This document shows positions 9,071 to 19,796 of a DNA stretch of 64,000 nt, one piece after another (position 1 is the first letter of the stretch; each line of letters starts with the position of its first letter). The DNA is from an uncultured Litoreibacter sp. (lineage in GTDB: Bacteria > Pseudomonadota > Alphaproteobacteria > Rhodobacterales > Rhodobacteraceae), in the NCBI RefSeq assembly GCF_947501785.1, contig NZ_CANMXB010000001.1, positions 2,794,501-2,858,500 of the forward strand, in the 5' to 3' direction. The position numbers and the translations under genes are program-made. Under the pieces are notes generated by a model. It saw only the letters and a program-made list of their open reading frames with translations. It made no database searches and was not told the DNA's origin.

Positions 9071-10066
9071 ATGACACAGGCTGTGAACATGGTCGAAATA
9101 TGGCGTGGCCCAGTGCTTGAGTCGCAACATATGGGCCATGCGGTGGTTTGCGACACCTCTGGTGCTGTGGTCGACATGTGGGGCGATCCCGAACTTGTGA
9201 TGTTGCCGCGGTCATCGTCGAAGATGCTGCAAGCCTTACCGCTGATTGAAAGCGGTGCAGCGGATGCATTTGGGCTGGGGACAGAGCAACTTGCCTTGGC
9301 CTGTGCGTCACATAATGGCGCGGCGATCCATACTGATCTGGTGAAAACATGGCTGGGCGAGTTGGGGCTGGATGACGATGCGTTTCGCTGCGGCCCACAG
9401 GAGCCATCCGACCTGCCGGCGCGAAATGGACTGATCACTGCCGGTGAAGCGCCTTGCCGATGCCACAACAATTGCTCCGGCAAGCACAGCGGTTTCTTGA
9501 CCCTTGGGCAGCATTTGGGAGCTGGGCCAGAATATGTTGAGATCGACCACCCCGTGCAGTGCGCCGTATTGGAAGCCTATGAAGATATGACCGGTATCAC
9601 GTCGCCCGGCTTTGGCGTTGACGGCTGTTCCGCCCCCAACCACGCCACGACATTGACGGGTCTTGCGAGGGCCATGGCGCGGATGGCCAAGGGCGACGAT
9701 GGCACTGCACGTGGCAAAGCCGCGGCCAGGCTAGTTGATGCGATGCGGGCGCATCCCGACTTGGTGGCAGGCGAAGGGCGTGCTTGCACCGAACTGATGC
9801 GCGCGATGGATCACAAAGTGGCGATTAAGACCGGCGCCGAGGCGGTGTTTGTGGCCATTCTGCCAGAGCGAGAACTGGGAATTGCAGTCAAAATCGTAGA
9901 TGGCGGCACCCGGGCGGCAGAATGTGCGATTGCGGGCTTGTTGGTGAAGTACGGGGTGCTGGATGCAGCGCATCCGGCGGCTGTTAAGCGACTGACGGGT
10001 CCCATTACCAACTGGGACGGCAAAGAAACGGGTAAGATGCAACTTAGCTCGCGGTTTTTGTCCTAG
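9071..10066 (+). CDS. L-asparaginase II-type (thermolabile, PF06089) protein
   Basis: 331 residues. It has the family's NNCSGKHSGFL, EIDHPVQ and GVDGCSAPN motifs and the C-terminal GTEAVF-like segment (TGAEAVF). These enzymes hydrolyse asparagine to aspartate and ammonia and are unrelated to the AnsA/AnsB fold. AGGAGG ends 6 bases before the ATG at 9071, which decides the start although the frame is open from 8,687. The 3' end overlaps the convergent histidine kinase by 23 bases. Confidence 0.9.
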   Translation: MTQAVNMVEIWRGPVLESQHMGHAVVCDTSGAVVDMWGDPELVMLPRSSSKMLQALPLIESGAADAFGLGTEQLALACASHNGAAIHTDLVKTWLGELGLDDDAFRCGPQEPSDLPARNGLITAGEAPCRCHNNCSGKHSGFLTLGQHLGAGPEYVEIDHPVQCAVLEAYEDMTGITSPGFGVDGCSAPNHATTLTGLARAMARMAKGDDGTARGKAAARLVDAMRAHPDLVAGEGRACTELMRAMDHKVAIKTGAEAVFVAILPERELGIAVKIVDGGTRAAECAIAGLLVKYGVLDAAHPAAVKRLTGPITNWDGKETGKMQLSSRFLS

Positions 10067-12182
10067 ATTGGCCAAGGCTGGCGGCGACGGCTGTGACATG
10101 GCCGCAAAGCAATTCCTTCTTCAAAGGTTTGGTCATGTAGTGATCGATGCCGCTGTCGCGGATTCGGGTCTCGTCCCCGGCAAGGGCATGCGCTGTCATA
10201 GCGACGATCGGTGTGCGCGGTGCTCCGCTGTCCAGTTCCAGCTTTCGGATCCTGCGGGCAACTTCCATTCCGTCCATGTGTGGCATTGAGATGTCCAGGA
10301 AAATGAGGTCGGGGGCAGCGCTCTCGTAGGATTCGAGCGCCTGCAGACCATCACCAACCATGTCGAGGTCGATTTTCAAACCGTCAAGCATCTTGGTCAG
10401 CACCAGTTGGTTTGTCGTGTTGTCTTCGGCCGCGAGCACCCGGATCGTGTGATCAACCGTCTCATCCGTGCAGCTTGGCACCCTGTCACAGATCGCGGCA
10501 TCCAACGCGCTTCTCAGGTCAGAGCGGATAAATGGCTTGGGCAAATCTGCCTTGTCATCTGGCGTGGTCGCAACTGTAATCAGCGGGATCTGTCGATCTG
10601 ATTTGGCCAGAATTGCTGCGGCCGCTTCCACCCGGCCTATGGCACAAAATGCGATCTGCGGGCGACGGCGCTTCAGCGCGAGGTCGAATTCTGATGCGGT
10701 CATTGCAGTCCAGACTTCCGCACCCATTGACCTCAGCTGCTGCTCGACAAGGTGGTGATCCATTCGGTTGCCAATCCAAATCAGGACGGGGCAGGCGGGG
10801 TTCAGCTGTGGCACGGCCGAATTGTCTGGAACTGCGCCGACAGGCTTCAGGTTCAGCTCGAAGCTGAAGCAAGACCCTTCACCTTCAATACTGTCAACAC
10901 ACAGCTTGCCGCCCATTACGCTGATCAGCTTTTTGGTGATTGCTAGCCCAAGGCCTGTCCCCTCATATTGGCGGTTGGCGTCATCTTCGATTTGATTGAA
11001 TTCCCCGAAAATGTGGTCGCGCTTGTCCTCCGGAATGCCGATGCCGCTGTCTTCTACCGAAATGTTCAGAGCAACGCCTTCCTCGGAATCCGAGTGTTGG
11101 CCGCTAATACGCAGCACCACATATCCGGCTTTGGTGAATTTTATGGCATTGCCGACAAGGTTGATGATGATTTGCCTCAGGCGGCCGCCATCCCCCATGA
11201 ACGAGCTTGGCAGCGCCTCATCATAATCCAAATGCAACGTGATGGGCTTTTCCTGACGCGAGGGGGCGACCAGCGTCACGATGTCCTGCGTCATCGCCTC
11301 AAGGTCGAACGGCGCTCGTCTGAGTTCGACCTTGTCCGCTTCCAGCTTCGAATAGTCGAGAATGTTATTGATGATCTCAAGCAGGGCGTCGCCCGAATTG
11401 CGGATGGTCTCCGTATAGAGCCGGGCTTCGTCATCTTGTTCCCGCCCAAGCAGGAGGTCGGCCATGCCTACGACGCCGTTCATGGGGGTTCGCAGCTCAT
11501 GGCTCATCTTGGCGAGGAATGTAGATTTCGCGCGGTCGGCGGCCTGTGCCTTGTCTCGGGCCAGACGCAGCTCTTCTTCGCGTGCGATCGTGTCGGTGAT
11601 GTTGAGTGCGAGGGACACTATGCCACCATCCGATGTCCGCCGGTCGATCATTTTTACATACATGCCGTTCCAGAATCGCAAAGTTGTCGGCGCGATGTCG
11701 TCAGTGTCCCAGCGGTCCAGCATGAAGTCATACCATGCGTCTTCGTCTTCGCCTTGAAGGTCAACCAGGCCTTCGTCCAGGCAAATGTCGAGTATCGCTT
11801 GATAGCTGTCGCCCGGCGCAACGCCTGACGTTTCTTCGAAAACGCGCAGATATGGGCCGTTCGCCGCGATCAAACGAAAATCCGGTCCAAACAACGCAAA
11901 CCCGTCGGGAATGGTTTCCAAGGCGGCCCAAAGAAGGCGTTCCGCCGCGACAACACGGGTTTCCGCGCGGTGCAGGTCCTCGCTGACGCGGCTGTTTTCG
12001 CCTTTCAGGTTAGACACAACCTTACGCTGGTCAATAATCTGTCCGGACAGGGAAAGTGCGTGATCAGAAAGCTGGCGGTTGGCGGCGCCCAGCTCCGCCT
12101 GCTTTTGTTCAAGCAGCCGTTCTGCCGCCAGCCTGCGGCGACGTTCCTGCGCCAGATCCTGTTGCAGCTCAATAAGGTCCAT
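10044..12182 (-). CDS. Hybrid sensor histidine kinase/response regulator
   Basis: 712 residues, with no membrane segment visible, so probably cytosolic. Order: coiled coil (1-85); PAS domain (about 85-200, ETIPDGFALFGPDFRLIAAN); HisKA with phospho-His228 in KMSHELRTPMNG; HATPase with N-box NLVGNAIKFT and G-boxes DSGIGIP and GTGLGL; a degenerate receiver-like segment (about 466-560) without an Asp site; and a true receiver (580-700) with acidic AAEDN and phospho-Asp630 in LIFLDISMPHMDG. There is no adjacent regulator; its output partner is unknown. Confidence 0.93.
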   Translation of the reverse strand: MDLIELQQDLAQERRRRLAAERLLEQKQAELGAANRQLSDHALSLSGQIIDQRKVVSNLKGENSRVSEDLHRAETRVVAAERLLWAALETIPDGFALFGPDFRLIAANGPYLRVFEETSGVAPGDSYQAILDICLDEGLVDLQGEDEDAWYDFMLDRWDTDDIAPTTLRFWNGMYVKMIDRRTSDGGIVSLALNITDTIAREEELRLARDKAQAADRAKSTFLAKMSHELRTPMNGVVGMADLLLGREQDDEARLYTETIRNSGDALLEIINNILDYSKLEADKVELRRAPFDLEAMTQDIVTLVAPSRQEKPITLHLDYDEALPSSFMGDGGRLRQIIINLVGNAIKFTKAGYVVLRISGQHSDSEEGVALNISVEDSGIGIPEDKRDHIFGEFNQIEDDANRQYEGTGLGLAITKKLISVMGGKLCVDSIEGEGSCFSFELNLKPVGAVPDNSAVPQLNPACPVLIWIGNRMDHHLVEQQLRSMGAEVWTAMTASEFDLALKRRRPQIAFCAIGRVEAAAAILAKSDRQIPLITVATTPDDKADLPKPFIRSDLRSALDAAICDRVPSCTDETVDHTIRVLAAEDNTTNQLVLTKMLDGLKIDLDMVGDGLQALESYESAAPDLIFLDISMPHMDGMEVARRIRKLELDSGAPRTPIVAMTAHALAGDETRIRDSGIDHYMTKPLKKELLCGHVTAVAASLGQSRTKTAS

Positions 12183-12330
12183 GGGGCCATTCGTCGGAGA
12201 TTCTTAATCCGTCGCCAAAATGGATGACGAAGGTGAACGGGCGATTAATGTTGAAATCGCGAAGGGCCGCGGTTGCCAGACTCAGGCTGACCGTGCCAAC
12301 CTGAACCCATACAGAAGAAGGATTTTTGAG

Positions 12331-15300
12331 ATGTTTCGCCGTTCCGGGATCGTGTTTTTAGTGTCGCTTCTGATAGGCCAAATGGCCTTCGCGGATGGGC
12401 TGATCCCCGACCGGAGACTGTCATTGACCCGAAATGTGGATTTCTACGGCGGCGATCTGACAAACATCTTCGATACGACCCTAGGGGCCTGCCAGCGGGC
12501 CTGTTTGGCAGACGACAATTGCAAGGCGTTCACCTTCAACGAGAAGTCGAATGCCTGTTTCCCCAAGTCAAATGTCGAACGGACGGAACCTTATGAAGGG
12601 GCGATTTCCGCTCGCGTACTCGAAGCGTCATCCGAGGCAGTGGCGCGCGCTGATGCGCGTGGTGCAGATTTGGCATTCCTGCCGGAACGCGATCTGATCG
12701 CTGCAGTTGAGCAGGCGCTGAAATTGTCGGACCTCTATGTCGCAAATGAATACACGACCCAGCAATACATTGATGCCGCCTTGCGGGACCGAAATGCCGG
12801 CAAACCGGAAGTGGCGCTGAAGTTCATGGGGGCCGCGCTAACGTTGTCGGACGGCGCCGATCTTTGGGACCAATACGCCCGCGACGCGTATTCCGTGGCT
12901 CGTGAAAACAGCCAAAAAAGGCGGCAGTTTGGCCAAACCGGGTATCTTGCCTCCGTTAACTCCTACCTGAGATCGGAGAATTCAGCACAGCAGGTGAATG
13001 CGCTTGCCTTGATTGCGCGCGGCCTGGAAGCCACTGGCCGCGGCAAGGAGGCGATCAAACCGTTGCGGCTGGCGCAAGACATCTCGCCGCGCGATGACAT
13101 TGGCAAAGCGTTGGACCGCGTGATCCGTCTGTTTGGGTTCAGCCTTGCCGAAACGCAGGTGGAAAGCGACGCGTTGGAACCCCGCATTTGCGCCAACTTC
13201 TCGGAAGAGCTGGACAAGACGGTGGAATACGCTGACTACGTCAAATCCCAAGTGCCCGGGGTCAGCATCGAGGCCTCGGGCCGGGCGCTTTGCATCGCCG
13301 GGTTGCAGCACGGGGAGCGGTACAGCTTCACCTTCCGCCAAGGGTTGCCTGCGGCCTCCGGCGAAGCGCTGCAGAAGTCGATTGAAATCACGCAATACGT
13401 GCGCGACCGCAAGCCGGACGTGCGGTTTCCCGGGCGGGCGTATGTTCTGCCTGCGGCCGGTGAGATGGCGCTTCCAGTTGTCGCCATCAACGCGCCTGAA
13501 CTGGAGCTGACACTTTACCGCGTGAGCGACCGCAACATCCTGCGTACCATGCAGGAAGGTTACTTCGGCCGCCCGCTAAGCGAGTACCAGCGCAATGAGT
13601 TCCGGCGCGAGGTCGGGTCCGAGATTTGGACCGGGACCGGTGCGGTCGAAACTGAGTTGAACCAAGATGTCACGACACGGCTGCCCGTTGGCGAAATTGT
13701 TGGTGATCTGCTGCCGGGGGTCTACGCACTTCAGGCCAAGGTGCCCGGGGTCGATGAATACGACACTCCGCCCGCCACCCAATGGTTTGTGATCAGCGAT
13801 CTTGGGGTGACCACCATGTCGGGCGTCGACGGCCTGCACGTGTTTGTGCGCGGTCTGTCCGATGCAGGCGCGAAGGCCGGAACCGAGGTCAGCCTGCTGT
13901 CACGATCCAACGCCGTGTTGGGAAGCGTGACCACGGATGCAGGCGGGTATGCGCGTTTCGACGCAGGGTTGTCGCGCGGCACCGGAGGGCAAAGACCCGG
14001 ACTTCTGACGGTCCAGAATGGCGACGATTTTTCGTTCCTCAGTCTGACCGACCCCGAATTCGATTTGTCCGATCGCGGCGTTGAAGGCCGCCCTGCTGCG
14101 CCGCCAATTGATGTTTTCATGACAACTGAGCGAGGCGCTTACCGAGCAGGCGAAACGATCCACGCCCTGGCCTTGGCGCGCGACGGGACGGCGGATGCGA
14201 TTGAGGGCATGGCGCTTACGGCGATCCTGACGCGGCCTGACGGTGTTGAATACAGCCGTACGACATTGGACGATCAAGGCGCGGGCGGGCGCGTTTTCGC
14301 GATGCCGCTGTCGGGGTCGGTGCCGCGCGGCACGTGGACAATCGGCATGTTCGCCGATGTGGACGCCGCCCCACTTGCCGAGGCCAGGGTGCTCGTCGAA
14401 GACTTCCTGCCGGAACGAATTGACGTTGAACTGAGTATGCCGGACGGCCCGATTTCGTTGGAAAATGGCCTACCCCAGCTTGGTGTTCAGGCGGACTACC
14501 TCTTTGGCGCGCCGGGGTCTAATCTGGCGATCGACGGCGATGTGATCCTACGTGCGGCTAGCGCTGTTGACGGATTCGACGGCTACAAATTTGGACGCCA
14601 CGATCAGCGCTTGCAGGCGCGCCGCGGCTTTCTGGAGGGTGGCGTCAGAACGAATGACGCAGGTGCAGCCAGTCTTGAGATCGAATTGCCAGAGCTCGAA
14701 GAGGTCATGCAGCCGTTAGAGGCGCGCATTGTGACCCGCGTCCGTGAGGGCTCCAACCGCCCGGTTGAGCGGGTGCTGACCAAGCAGGTTCTGGCGGACA
14801 CGCCGCTGATTGGGATCAAGCCGCTTGCTGACGGGGTGATACCAGAGGACACGGAAGCTAGCTTCAATCTGGTGGCGGTCGGCCCGGACCTGACGCGCCA
14901 ATCCATGCAAGTGCGCTGGACCGTCAACCGCGTCAGTACCCGGTATCAATGGTATTCCAGCTACGGAAGTTGGTACTGGGATCCGATTACGACCCGCAAG
15001 CGCATCGCCACTGGCGAGGCAACGCTATCGCCTGACCAAATCACGACGGTCAGTACACCGGTCGAGTGGGGCGAATACGAGATCAAGGTGGAACGGATAG
15101 ACGGGCCATATGTGGCCAGCTCCGTCTCATTCTCAGCTGGGTGGTACGGCGCTGCGGATGCAAGCGCTACGCCTGACGTGTTGGAAGCCTCGTTGGACAA
15201 AGACAGCTACCGCAGCGGGGAAACGGCGACCTTCCGCATTGTGCCACGTAGCCCTGGAACCGCATTGGTGACGGTCATGTCGAACCGTTTGGTGGACATG

Positions 15301-17766
15301 AAAACCGTGGAAGTGACCGAGGGCGAAAACCTAATCGAGCTGCCTGTGACTGACGATTGGGGTGCTGGCGTCTATGTCGCGGCTCAGGTGGTGCAACCGT
15401 TGACGTCGCAGGCAGATCAAACGCCAACCCGTGCGCTCGGCCTATCTTATGCACCGGTTGACCCGGCTGATGCCAAGCTGACCGCCAGTTTCGACATGGC
15501 GGACGAGGCCGCGCCACGCGGTCCGATGCGGGTCGCGCTGAAAGTGGATGGCATTACTGAGGGAGAAACGGCCTACGCAATGATCAGCGCGGTCGATCTT
15601 GGCATATTGAACCTGACGGGATTCGAGCCGCCGTCCGCTACGGGTCACTATTTCGGGCAACGCAAGCTCGGGATGGGGCTGCGTGACATCTATGGCCGCC
15701 TCATTGACGGCCAAACAGGTGCGCTGGGCACGGTACGCTCCGGCGGTGACGCGCAGGCCGGATTGTCCTCCCAAGCGCCTCCTCCGACGGAAGAATTGGT
15801 GGCCTATGTCTCTGGTCCCGTGACGGTGGGCACCGATGGCGTCGCGCGGGCGGAGTTCGATCTGCCGGAATTTAACGGCACCGTGCGGCTGAGCGCGGTT
15901 GTCTGGTCTGACAGCGCGGTTGGGGAGGCAACCAAAGACATTCTGGTGCGCGACCCTGTCGTGGTCACGGCCACTCTGCCGCGGTTCCTGGCTCCGGGTG
16001 ATGCCAGCCAACTGTTGTTGGAAATCGTTCACGCGACCGGCGCAACGGGAGAGATGCCCGTGACAGTGACCGCATCTGGGATTGACCTTGGAGCAGCGCC
16101 GACAGCGGTCACACTCGGCGACAAACAAAAGCAGGTCTTTGCGGTCCCAATTGAAGCGCAGCGGACTGGTATCGCCACCGTGTCCATCACCTTGGTGACG
16201 CCGGACGACAATGTGCTACGTAAGAACCTTATCCTGCCAATCATGCGCAATGATCCGGTTATTCAGCGTCGCGCCCAATTTGACTTGGCCGCTGGGGGCA
16301 CCTTCACTCTGGACCAGAACGCCTTTGCGGGCTTCCTGCCCGGCACGGCGCGGGCGACCGTGGCTGCGGGACCGCTGGCCCGTTTCGACGCGCCGGGTCT
16401 GTTGGACGCGCTTGATCGCTACCCCTATGGCTGCACGGAACAGACCACATCGCGGGCGCTGCCGCTGCTGTATCTCGATCAGGTGGCGCATGCGATGAAC
16501 CTTGATGCGCGGGACAATATTGCGGAGCGGATCAAGCAGGCGGTCGACCGGGTCTTGACCAACCAGTCTTCCAACGGGGCGTTCGGCCTGTGGAGGGCTC
16601 AGCGCGGGGACATGTGGCTTGACGCCTACGTGACCGATTTCCTCAGCCGCGCAAATGCGCAAGGCCATGACGTCCCCCAAATCGCGTTTCGCCAGGCCTT
16701 GGATAACCTACGCAATCAGGTGAATAGCGCGCCGGATTTCGAGGATGGCGGCGAAGGGCTTGCCTACGGTCTGTTGGTATTGGCCCGCGAAGGTGCCGCG
16801 GCAATCGGCGATCTTCGCTACTACGCCGATGTGAAGGCCGATAGTTTTGGGTCCCCGATGGCCCTTGCTCAAATCGGTGCGGCTTTGGCGGCATATGGCG
16901 ATCCAACCAGGGCGGACGCGATGTTCCGCCTGGCGGACGCACGGTTGCAGCAAGCGCGCCCCGAAGGGCAACGCTGGCGTGACGACTACGGCACCAACCT
17001 GCGCGACGCGGCGGCTGTGCTGACATTGGCGGTTGAAGCAGGGTCAAACGCGGTGAATGTCGACCGGATATCTGCACAGGTTGCGCCACGCATTGGTGAC
17101 GTGTCTGGCCGCTCAACGCAGGAATCCGTGTGGTCGTTGCTTGCCGCGAACGCCTTGCTTGCTCGCTCCGACAACACGCTCACGCTGAACGGGTCACCGG
17201 TGCAAGGACCGCTGGTGCAGGTTCTGGAACAAGATGCGCTGACGCCGGTTGCGATCGGCAACACCGGCGCCTCCAACACTGTCGTGACCATGACCACCTT
17301 CGGCGTGGCGTCTGAGCCGGAACCGCAAGGCGGAAACGGGTATCGGATCGACCGTGAGTATTACACCTTGGAAGGTGAAGCGACGTCCCCGGAGGAAGTC
17401 GCATCGGGCGAAAGGCTGGTCGCCGTTTTGACAGTTCAGCCGTTCAACAATGGTGAGGGGCGGTTGATGGTGAACGACCCGCTGCCCGCTGGCTTCGAGA
17501 TCGACAACCCCAACCTGTTGCAAAGCGGGGACGTGAGGTCGCTGAATTGGCTGAACATTAGCAATCGCATACGCAACACCGAGTTCCGGCAGGACCGGTT
17601 CCTGACGGCGGTCGACCATGGCGGCAAAGACGCGTTCCAGCTGGCCTATATCGTGCGCGCCATTGCGCCGGGCAGCTATCACCACCCTGCGGCCAGCGTC
17701 GAAGACATGTACCGCCCCGAATTCCGCGCGCGGACCGCAACTGGACGTGTGGTCGTCACCAAGTGA
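12331..17766 (+). CDS. Alpha-2-macroglobulin family protein with N-terminal PAN/Apple domain
   Basis: 1,811 residues. The ATG at 12331 follows AGAAGAAGGA and gives a signal peptide (cleavage near AFADG, residue 22) without a lipobox. A PAN/Apple-like module (about 28-95) with Cys pairs (GACQRACLADDNCKAFTF) comes first, then MG domains, and a TED domain with an intact thioester motif GCTEQ (Cys1368, Gln1371). Bacterial A2Ms trap proteases in the periplasm through the thioester. It overlaps pbpC by 4 bases (GTGA), the classic A2M-PBP1C pairing thought to guard the wall after damage. Confidence 0.93.
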   Translation: MFRRSGIVFLVSLLIGQMAFADGLIPDRRLSLTRNVDFYGGDLTNIFDTTLGACQRACLADDNCKAFTFNEKSNACFPKSNVERTEPYEGAISARVLEASSEAVARADARGADLAFLPERDLIAAVEQALKLSDLYVANEYTTQQYIDAALRDRNAGKPEVALKFMGAALTLSDGADLWDQYARDAYSVARENSQKRRQFGQTGYLASVNSYLRSENSAQQVNALALIARGLEATGRGKEAIKPLRLAQDISPRDDIGKALDRVIRLFGFSLAETQVESDALEPRICANFSEELDKTVEYADYVKSQVPGVSIEASGRALCIAGLQHGERYSFTFRQGLPAASGEALQKSIEITQYVRDRKPDVRFPGRAYVLPAAGEMALPVVAINAPELELTLYRVSDRNILRTMQEGYFGRPLSEYQRNEFRREVGSEIWTGTGAVETELNQDVTTRLPVGEIVGDLLPGVYALQAKVPGVDEYDTPPATQWFVISDLGVTTMSGVDGLHVFVRGLSDAGAKAGTEVSLLSRSNAVLGSVTTDAGGYARFDAGLSRGTGGQRPGLLTVQNGDDFSFLSLTDPEFDLSDRGVEGRPAAPPIDVFMTTERGAYRAGETIHALALARDGTADAIEGMALTAILTRPDGVEYSRTTLDDQGAGGRVFAMPLSGSVPRGTWTIGMFADVDAAPLAEARVLVEDFLPERIDVELSMPDGPISLENGLPQLGVQADYLFGAPGSNLAIDGDVILRAASAVDGFDGYKFGRHDQRLQARRGFLEGGVRTNDAGAASLEIELPELEEVMQPLEARIVTRVREGSNRPVERVLTKQVLADTPLIGIKPLADGVIPEDTEASFNLVAVGPDLTRQSMQVRWTVNRVSTRYQWYSSYGSWYWDPITTRKRIATGEATLSPDQITTVSTPVEWGEYEIKVERIDGPYVASSVSFSAGWYGAADASATPDVLEASLDKDSYRSGETATFRIVPRSPGTALVTVMSNRLVDMKTVEVTEGENLIELPVTDDWGAGVYVAAQVVQPLTSQADQTPTRALGLSYAPVDPADAKLTASFDMADEAAPRGPMRVALKVDGITEGETAYAMISAVDLGILNLTGFEPPSATGHYFGQRKLGMGLRDIYGRLIDGQTGALGTVRSGGDAQAGLSSQAPPPTEELVAYVSGPVTVGTDGVARAEFDLPEFNGTVRLSAVVWSDSAVGEATKDILVRDPVVVTATLPRFLAPGDASQLLLEIVHATGATGEMPVTVTASGIDLGAAPTAVTLGDKQKQVFAVPIEAQRTGIATVSITLVTPDDNVLRKNLILPIMRNDPVIQRRAQFDLAAGGTFTLDQNAFAGFLPGTARATVAAGPLARFDAPGLLDALDRYPYGCTEQTTSRALPLLYLDQVAHAMNLDARDNIAERIKQAVDRVLTNQSSNGAFGLWRAQRGDMWLDAYVTDFLSRANAQGHDVPQIAFRQALDNLRNQVNSAPDFEDGGEGLAYGLLVLAREGAAAIGDLRYYADVKADSFGSPMALAQIGAALAAYGDPTRADAMFRLADARLQQARPEGQRWRDDYGTNLRDAAAVLTLAVEAGSNAVNVDRISAQVAPRIGDVSGRSTQESVWSLLAANALLARSDNTLTLNGSPVQGPLVQVLEQDALTPVAIGNTGASNTVVTMTTFGVASEPEPQGGNGYRIDREYYTLEGEATSPEEVASGERLVAVLTVQPFNNGEGRLMVNDPLPAGFEIDNPNLLQSGDVRSLNWLNISNRIRNTEFRQDRFLTAVDHGGKDAFQLAYIVRAIAPGSYHHPAASVEDMYRPEFRARTATGRVVVTK

Positions 17767-19796
17767 GATGGCACCGCGCCATAATCGGAACTGCGGTGTT
17801 GCTGGTGTTGGCAGCGGCGGGACGTGACCAGTTCGATGACTGGGTCGATGCGACCGTTATCCCACCTTTGGTGATCGAGACGGGAACCGAGGTTCTGGAC
17901 CGCGACGGAGACCTGTTGCGGGCCTACCAAGTGGATAACGGACGTTGGCGCTTGCATGCAGATGTGGCCTCGGTCGATGCGGGTTATCTGGCGATGTTGG
18001 TGGCCTATGAGGACAAGCGATTCTATCGGCACAAAGGCGTAGACTTGATTGCGCTGGGCCGCGCCGTTGGGCAGGCGGTTCGGTATCAGCGGATGGTTTC
18101 CGGAGCATCCACATTGACCATGCAAACCGCGCGGCTGTTGGAAGAAAGCGGCACGGGCCGATGGGAGGGCAAGCTGCGTCAGGCACGGCTGGCTCTTGCG
18201 TTGGAACGGCGGCTGTCGAAACAGGAGATCCTCAACCTCTATCTGCAACGCGCCCCATTTGGCGGGAACCTCGAAGGGGTGCGTGCGGCGTCATTGGCCT
18301 ATTTCGGCAAGGAACCCCGCAGACTGACCCCGGCACAATCCGCACTGTTGGTGGCCTTGCCGCAATCGCCTGAATCGCGCCGCCCTGACCGGCGCCCAGA
18401 AGCGGCCCACGCAGCCCGCGATCGTGTTTTGGAGCGGATGCGAAACGCGGGCGTCATCGACCTCGAAACCGCCGAAACGGCGCTGACGGAAGCGCCGACA
18501 CGAACGCGCAGGCCATTTCCGCTTCAAGCGCCGCATTTGGCGGACCGGCTGATCGCTGATGGGGCCGCAACACGGGTAGAGACAACGCTAGACGGGCCAC
18601 TTCAACGCAGTCTTGAGCGACTGGCCAAGCAAACCGTGCGGCCACTTGATCCACACCTGTCGGTTGCGATTGTAGTGGCGGACCACCAAACGGGCGAGGT
18701 GCTTGCCTCGATCGGATCGCCGGATTTTCGTAACGAAACACGCGAAGGGTTCGTTGACATGACGCGCGCGCTGCGCTCGCCGGGTTCGACCTTGAAGCCG
18801 CTGATCTATGGGCTTGGGTTTGAGCGCGGGATGATCCACCCAGAGACCATTATCAATGACCGCCCGCAGGGCTTTGGCAATTATGCACCGCAGAATTTCG
18901 ACGGCGAGTTCCGGGGCCAGATACGTGTGCGCGAAGCGCTCCAACTATCGCTGAACCTGCCTGTAATTGGCGTTCTGGATGCCATTGGGCCATCCAATTT
19001 CTCTGCCGCGCTCCGCAAAAGCGGGGCGGCGGTCGAAACCCCCGGCGATCAGCCAGGTCTCGCGGTCGGGTTGGGCGGCCTGGGTATCAACCTGTATGAC
19101 GTCGTGCAGCTATATGCCGGGCTAGCGCGCGGCGGGCAAAGCCTGGACCTAATAGAGGTGGCTTCTGACCCGCAAAGCTCGGCCCGCCTCATGAGCAAAC
19201 GCGCGGCGTGGTACGTAACCGACATCCTGTCGGGTATCGCGCCGCCCGCGAATGCCCGCGGCCAGGAAATCGCTTACAAAACGGGTACGTCCTACGGTCA
19301 CCGCGACACGCTGGCGATCGGCTATGACGGCAAGCATGTTGTGGGGGTCTGGATGGGGCGGCCCGATGGCACGCCCGTCCCCGGGGCGTTTGGCGCGGAA
19401 CTTGCAGCGCCCGTGCTGTTTCAGGTTTTCGAGCGGTTGAAGAGCCAACCCGACCCTTTGCCCGCCGCGCCGCCTGACGCGCTGTTGATCAGCAATGCAG
19501 AATTGCCAAAGCCGCTGCGCATGTTCAAAGGCACGGGCGAGGTTCTGGCTGACCCAAACCGGCCGCAAATCGCCTTTCCACCAGATGGTGCGCGGATCGC
19601 GGCAGGCGGGGGTGGGCTTTACGTTCAGATCAGGAACGGCGCACCGCCGTTCAGTTGGCTGGCCAATGGCAAACCTGTTGCGGTCAAAAGTTGGGACCGC
19701 CAAATGGAGATAGCCGAGACGGGGCGCGGCTATCTGACTGTGACGGTTGTGGACGCCAAGGGGCGGTCTACCAAGACGGATGTGTTTGTTGACTAG
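17763..19796 (+). CDS. pbpC: Penicillin-binding protein 1C
   Basis: 677 residues. One N-terminal membrane segment; GT51 domain (AYEDKRFYRHKGVD, GASTLTMQTARLL, about 70-240); transpeptidase domain with SxxK at Ser342 (STLK), SLN in LQLSLNLPV, and KTGTSYG; and a C-terminal BiPBP_C domain (from about 590). It polymerises glycan and has the full set of transpeptidase residues. The GTG start overlaps the A2M stop, so the two proteins are translationally coupled. The 3' end overlaps the convergent thiolase by 4 bases. Confidence 0.94.
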   Translation: MRWHRAIIGTAVLLVLAAAGRDQFDDWVDATVIPPLVIETGTEVLDRDGDLLRAYQVDNGRWRLHADVASVDAGYLAMLVAYEDKRFYRHKGVDLIALGRAVGQAVRYQRMVSGASTLTMQTARLLEESGTGRWEGKLRQARLALALERRLSKQEILNLYLQRAPFGGNLEGVRAASLAYFGKEPRRLTPAQSALLVALPQSPESRRPDRRPEAAHAARDRVLERMRNAGVIDLETAETALTEAPTRTRRPFPLQAPHLADRLIADGAATRVETTLDGPLQRSLERLAKQTVRPLDPHLSVAIVVADHQTGEVLASIGSPDFRNETREGFVDMTRALRSPGSTLKPLIYGLGFERGMIHPETIINDRPQGFGNYAPQNFDGEFRGQIRVREALQLSLNLPVIGVLDAIGPSNFSAALRKSGAAVETPGDQPGLAVGLGGLGINLYDVVQLYAGLARGGQSLDLIEVASDPQSSARLMSKRAAWYVTDILSGIAPPANARGQEIAYKTGTSYGHRDTLAIGYDGKHVVGVWMGRPDGTPVPGAFGAELAAPVLFQVFERLKSQPDPLPAAPPDALLISNAELPKPLRMFKGTGEVLADPNRPQIAFPPDGARIAAGGGGLYVQIRNGAPPFSWLANGKPVAVKSWDRQMEIAETGRGYLTVTVVDAKGRSTKTDVFVD

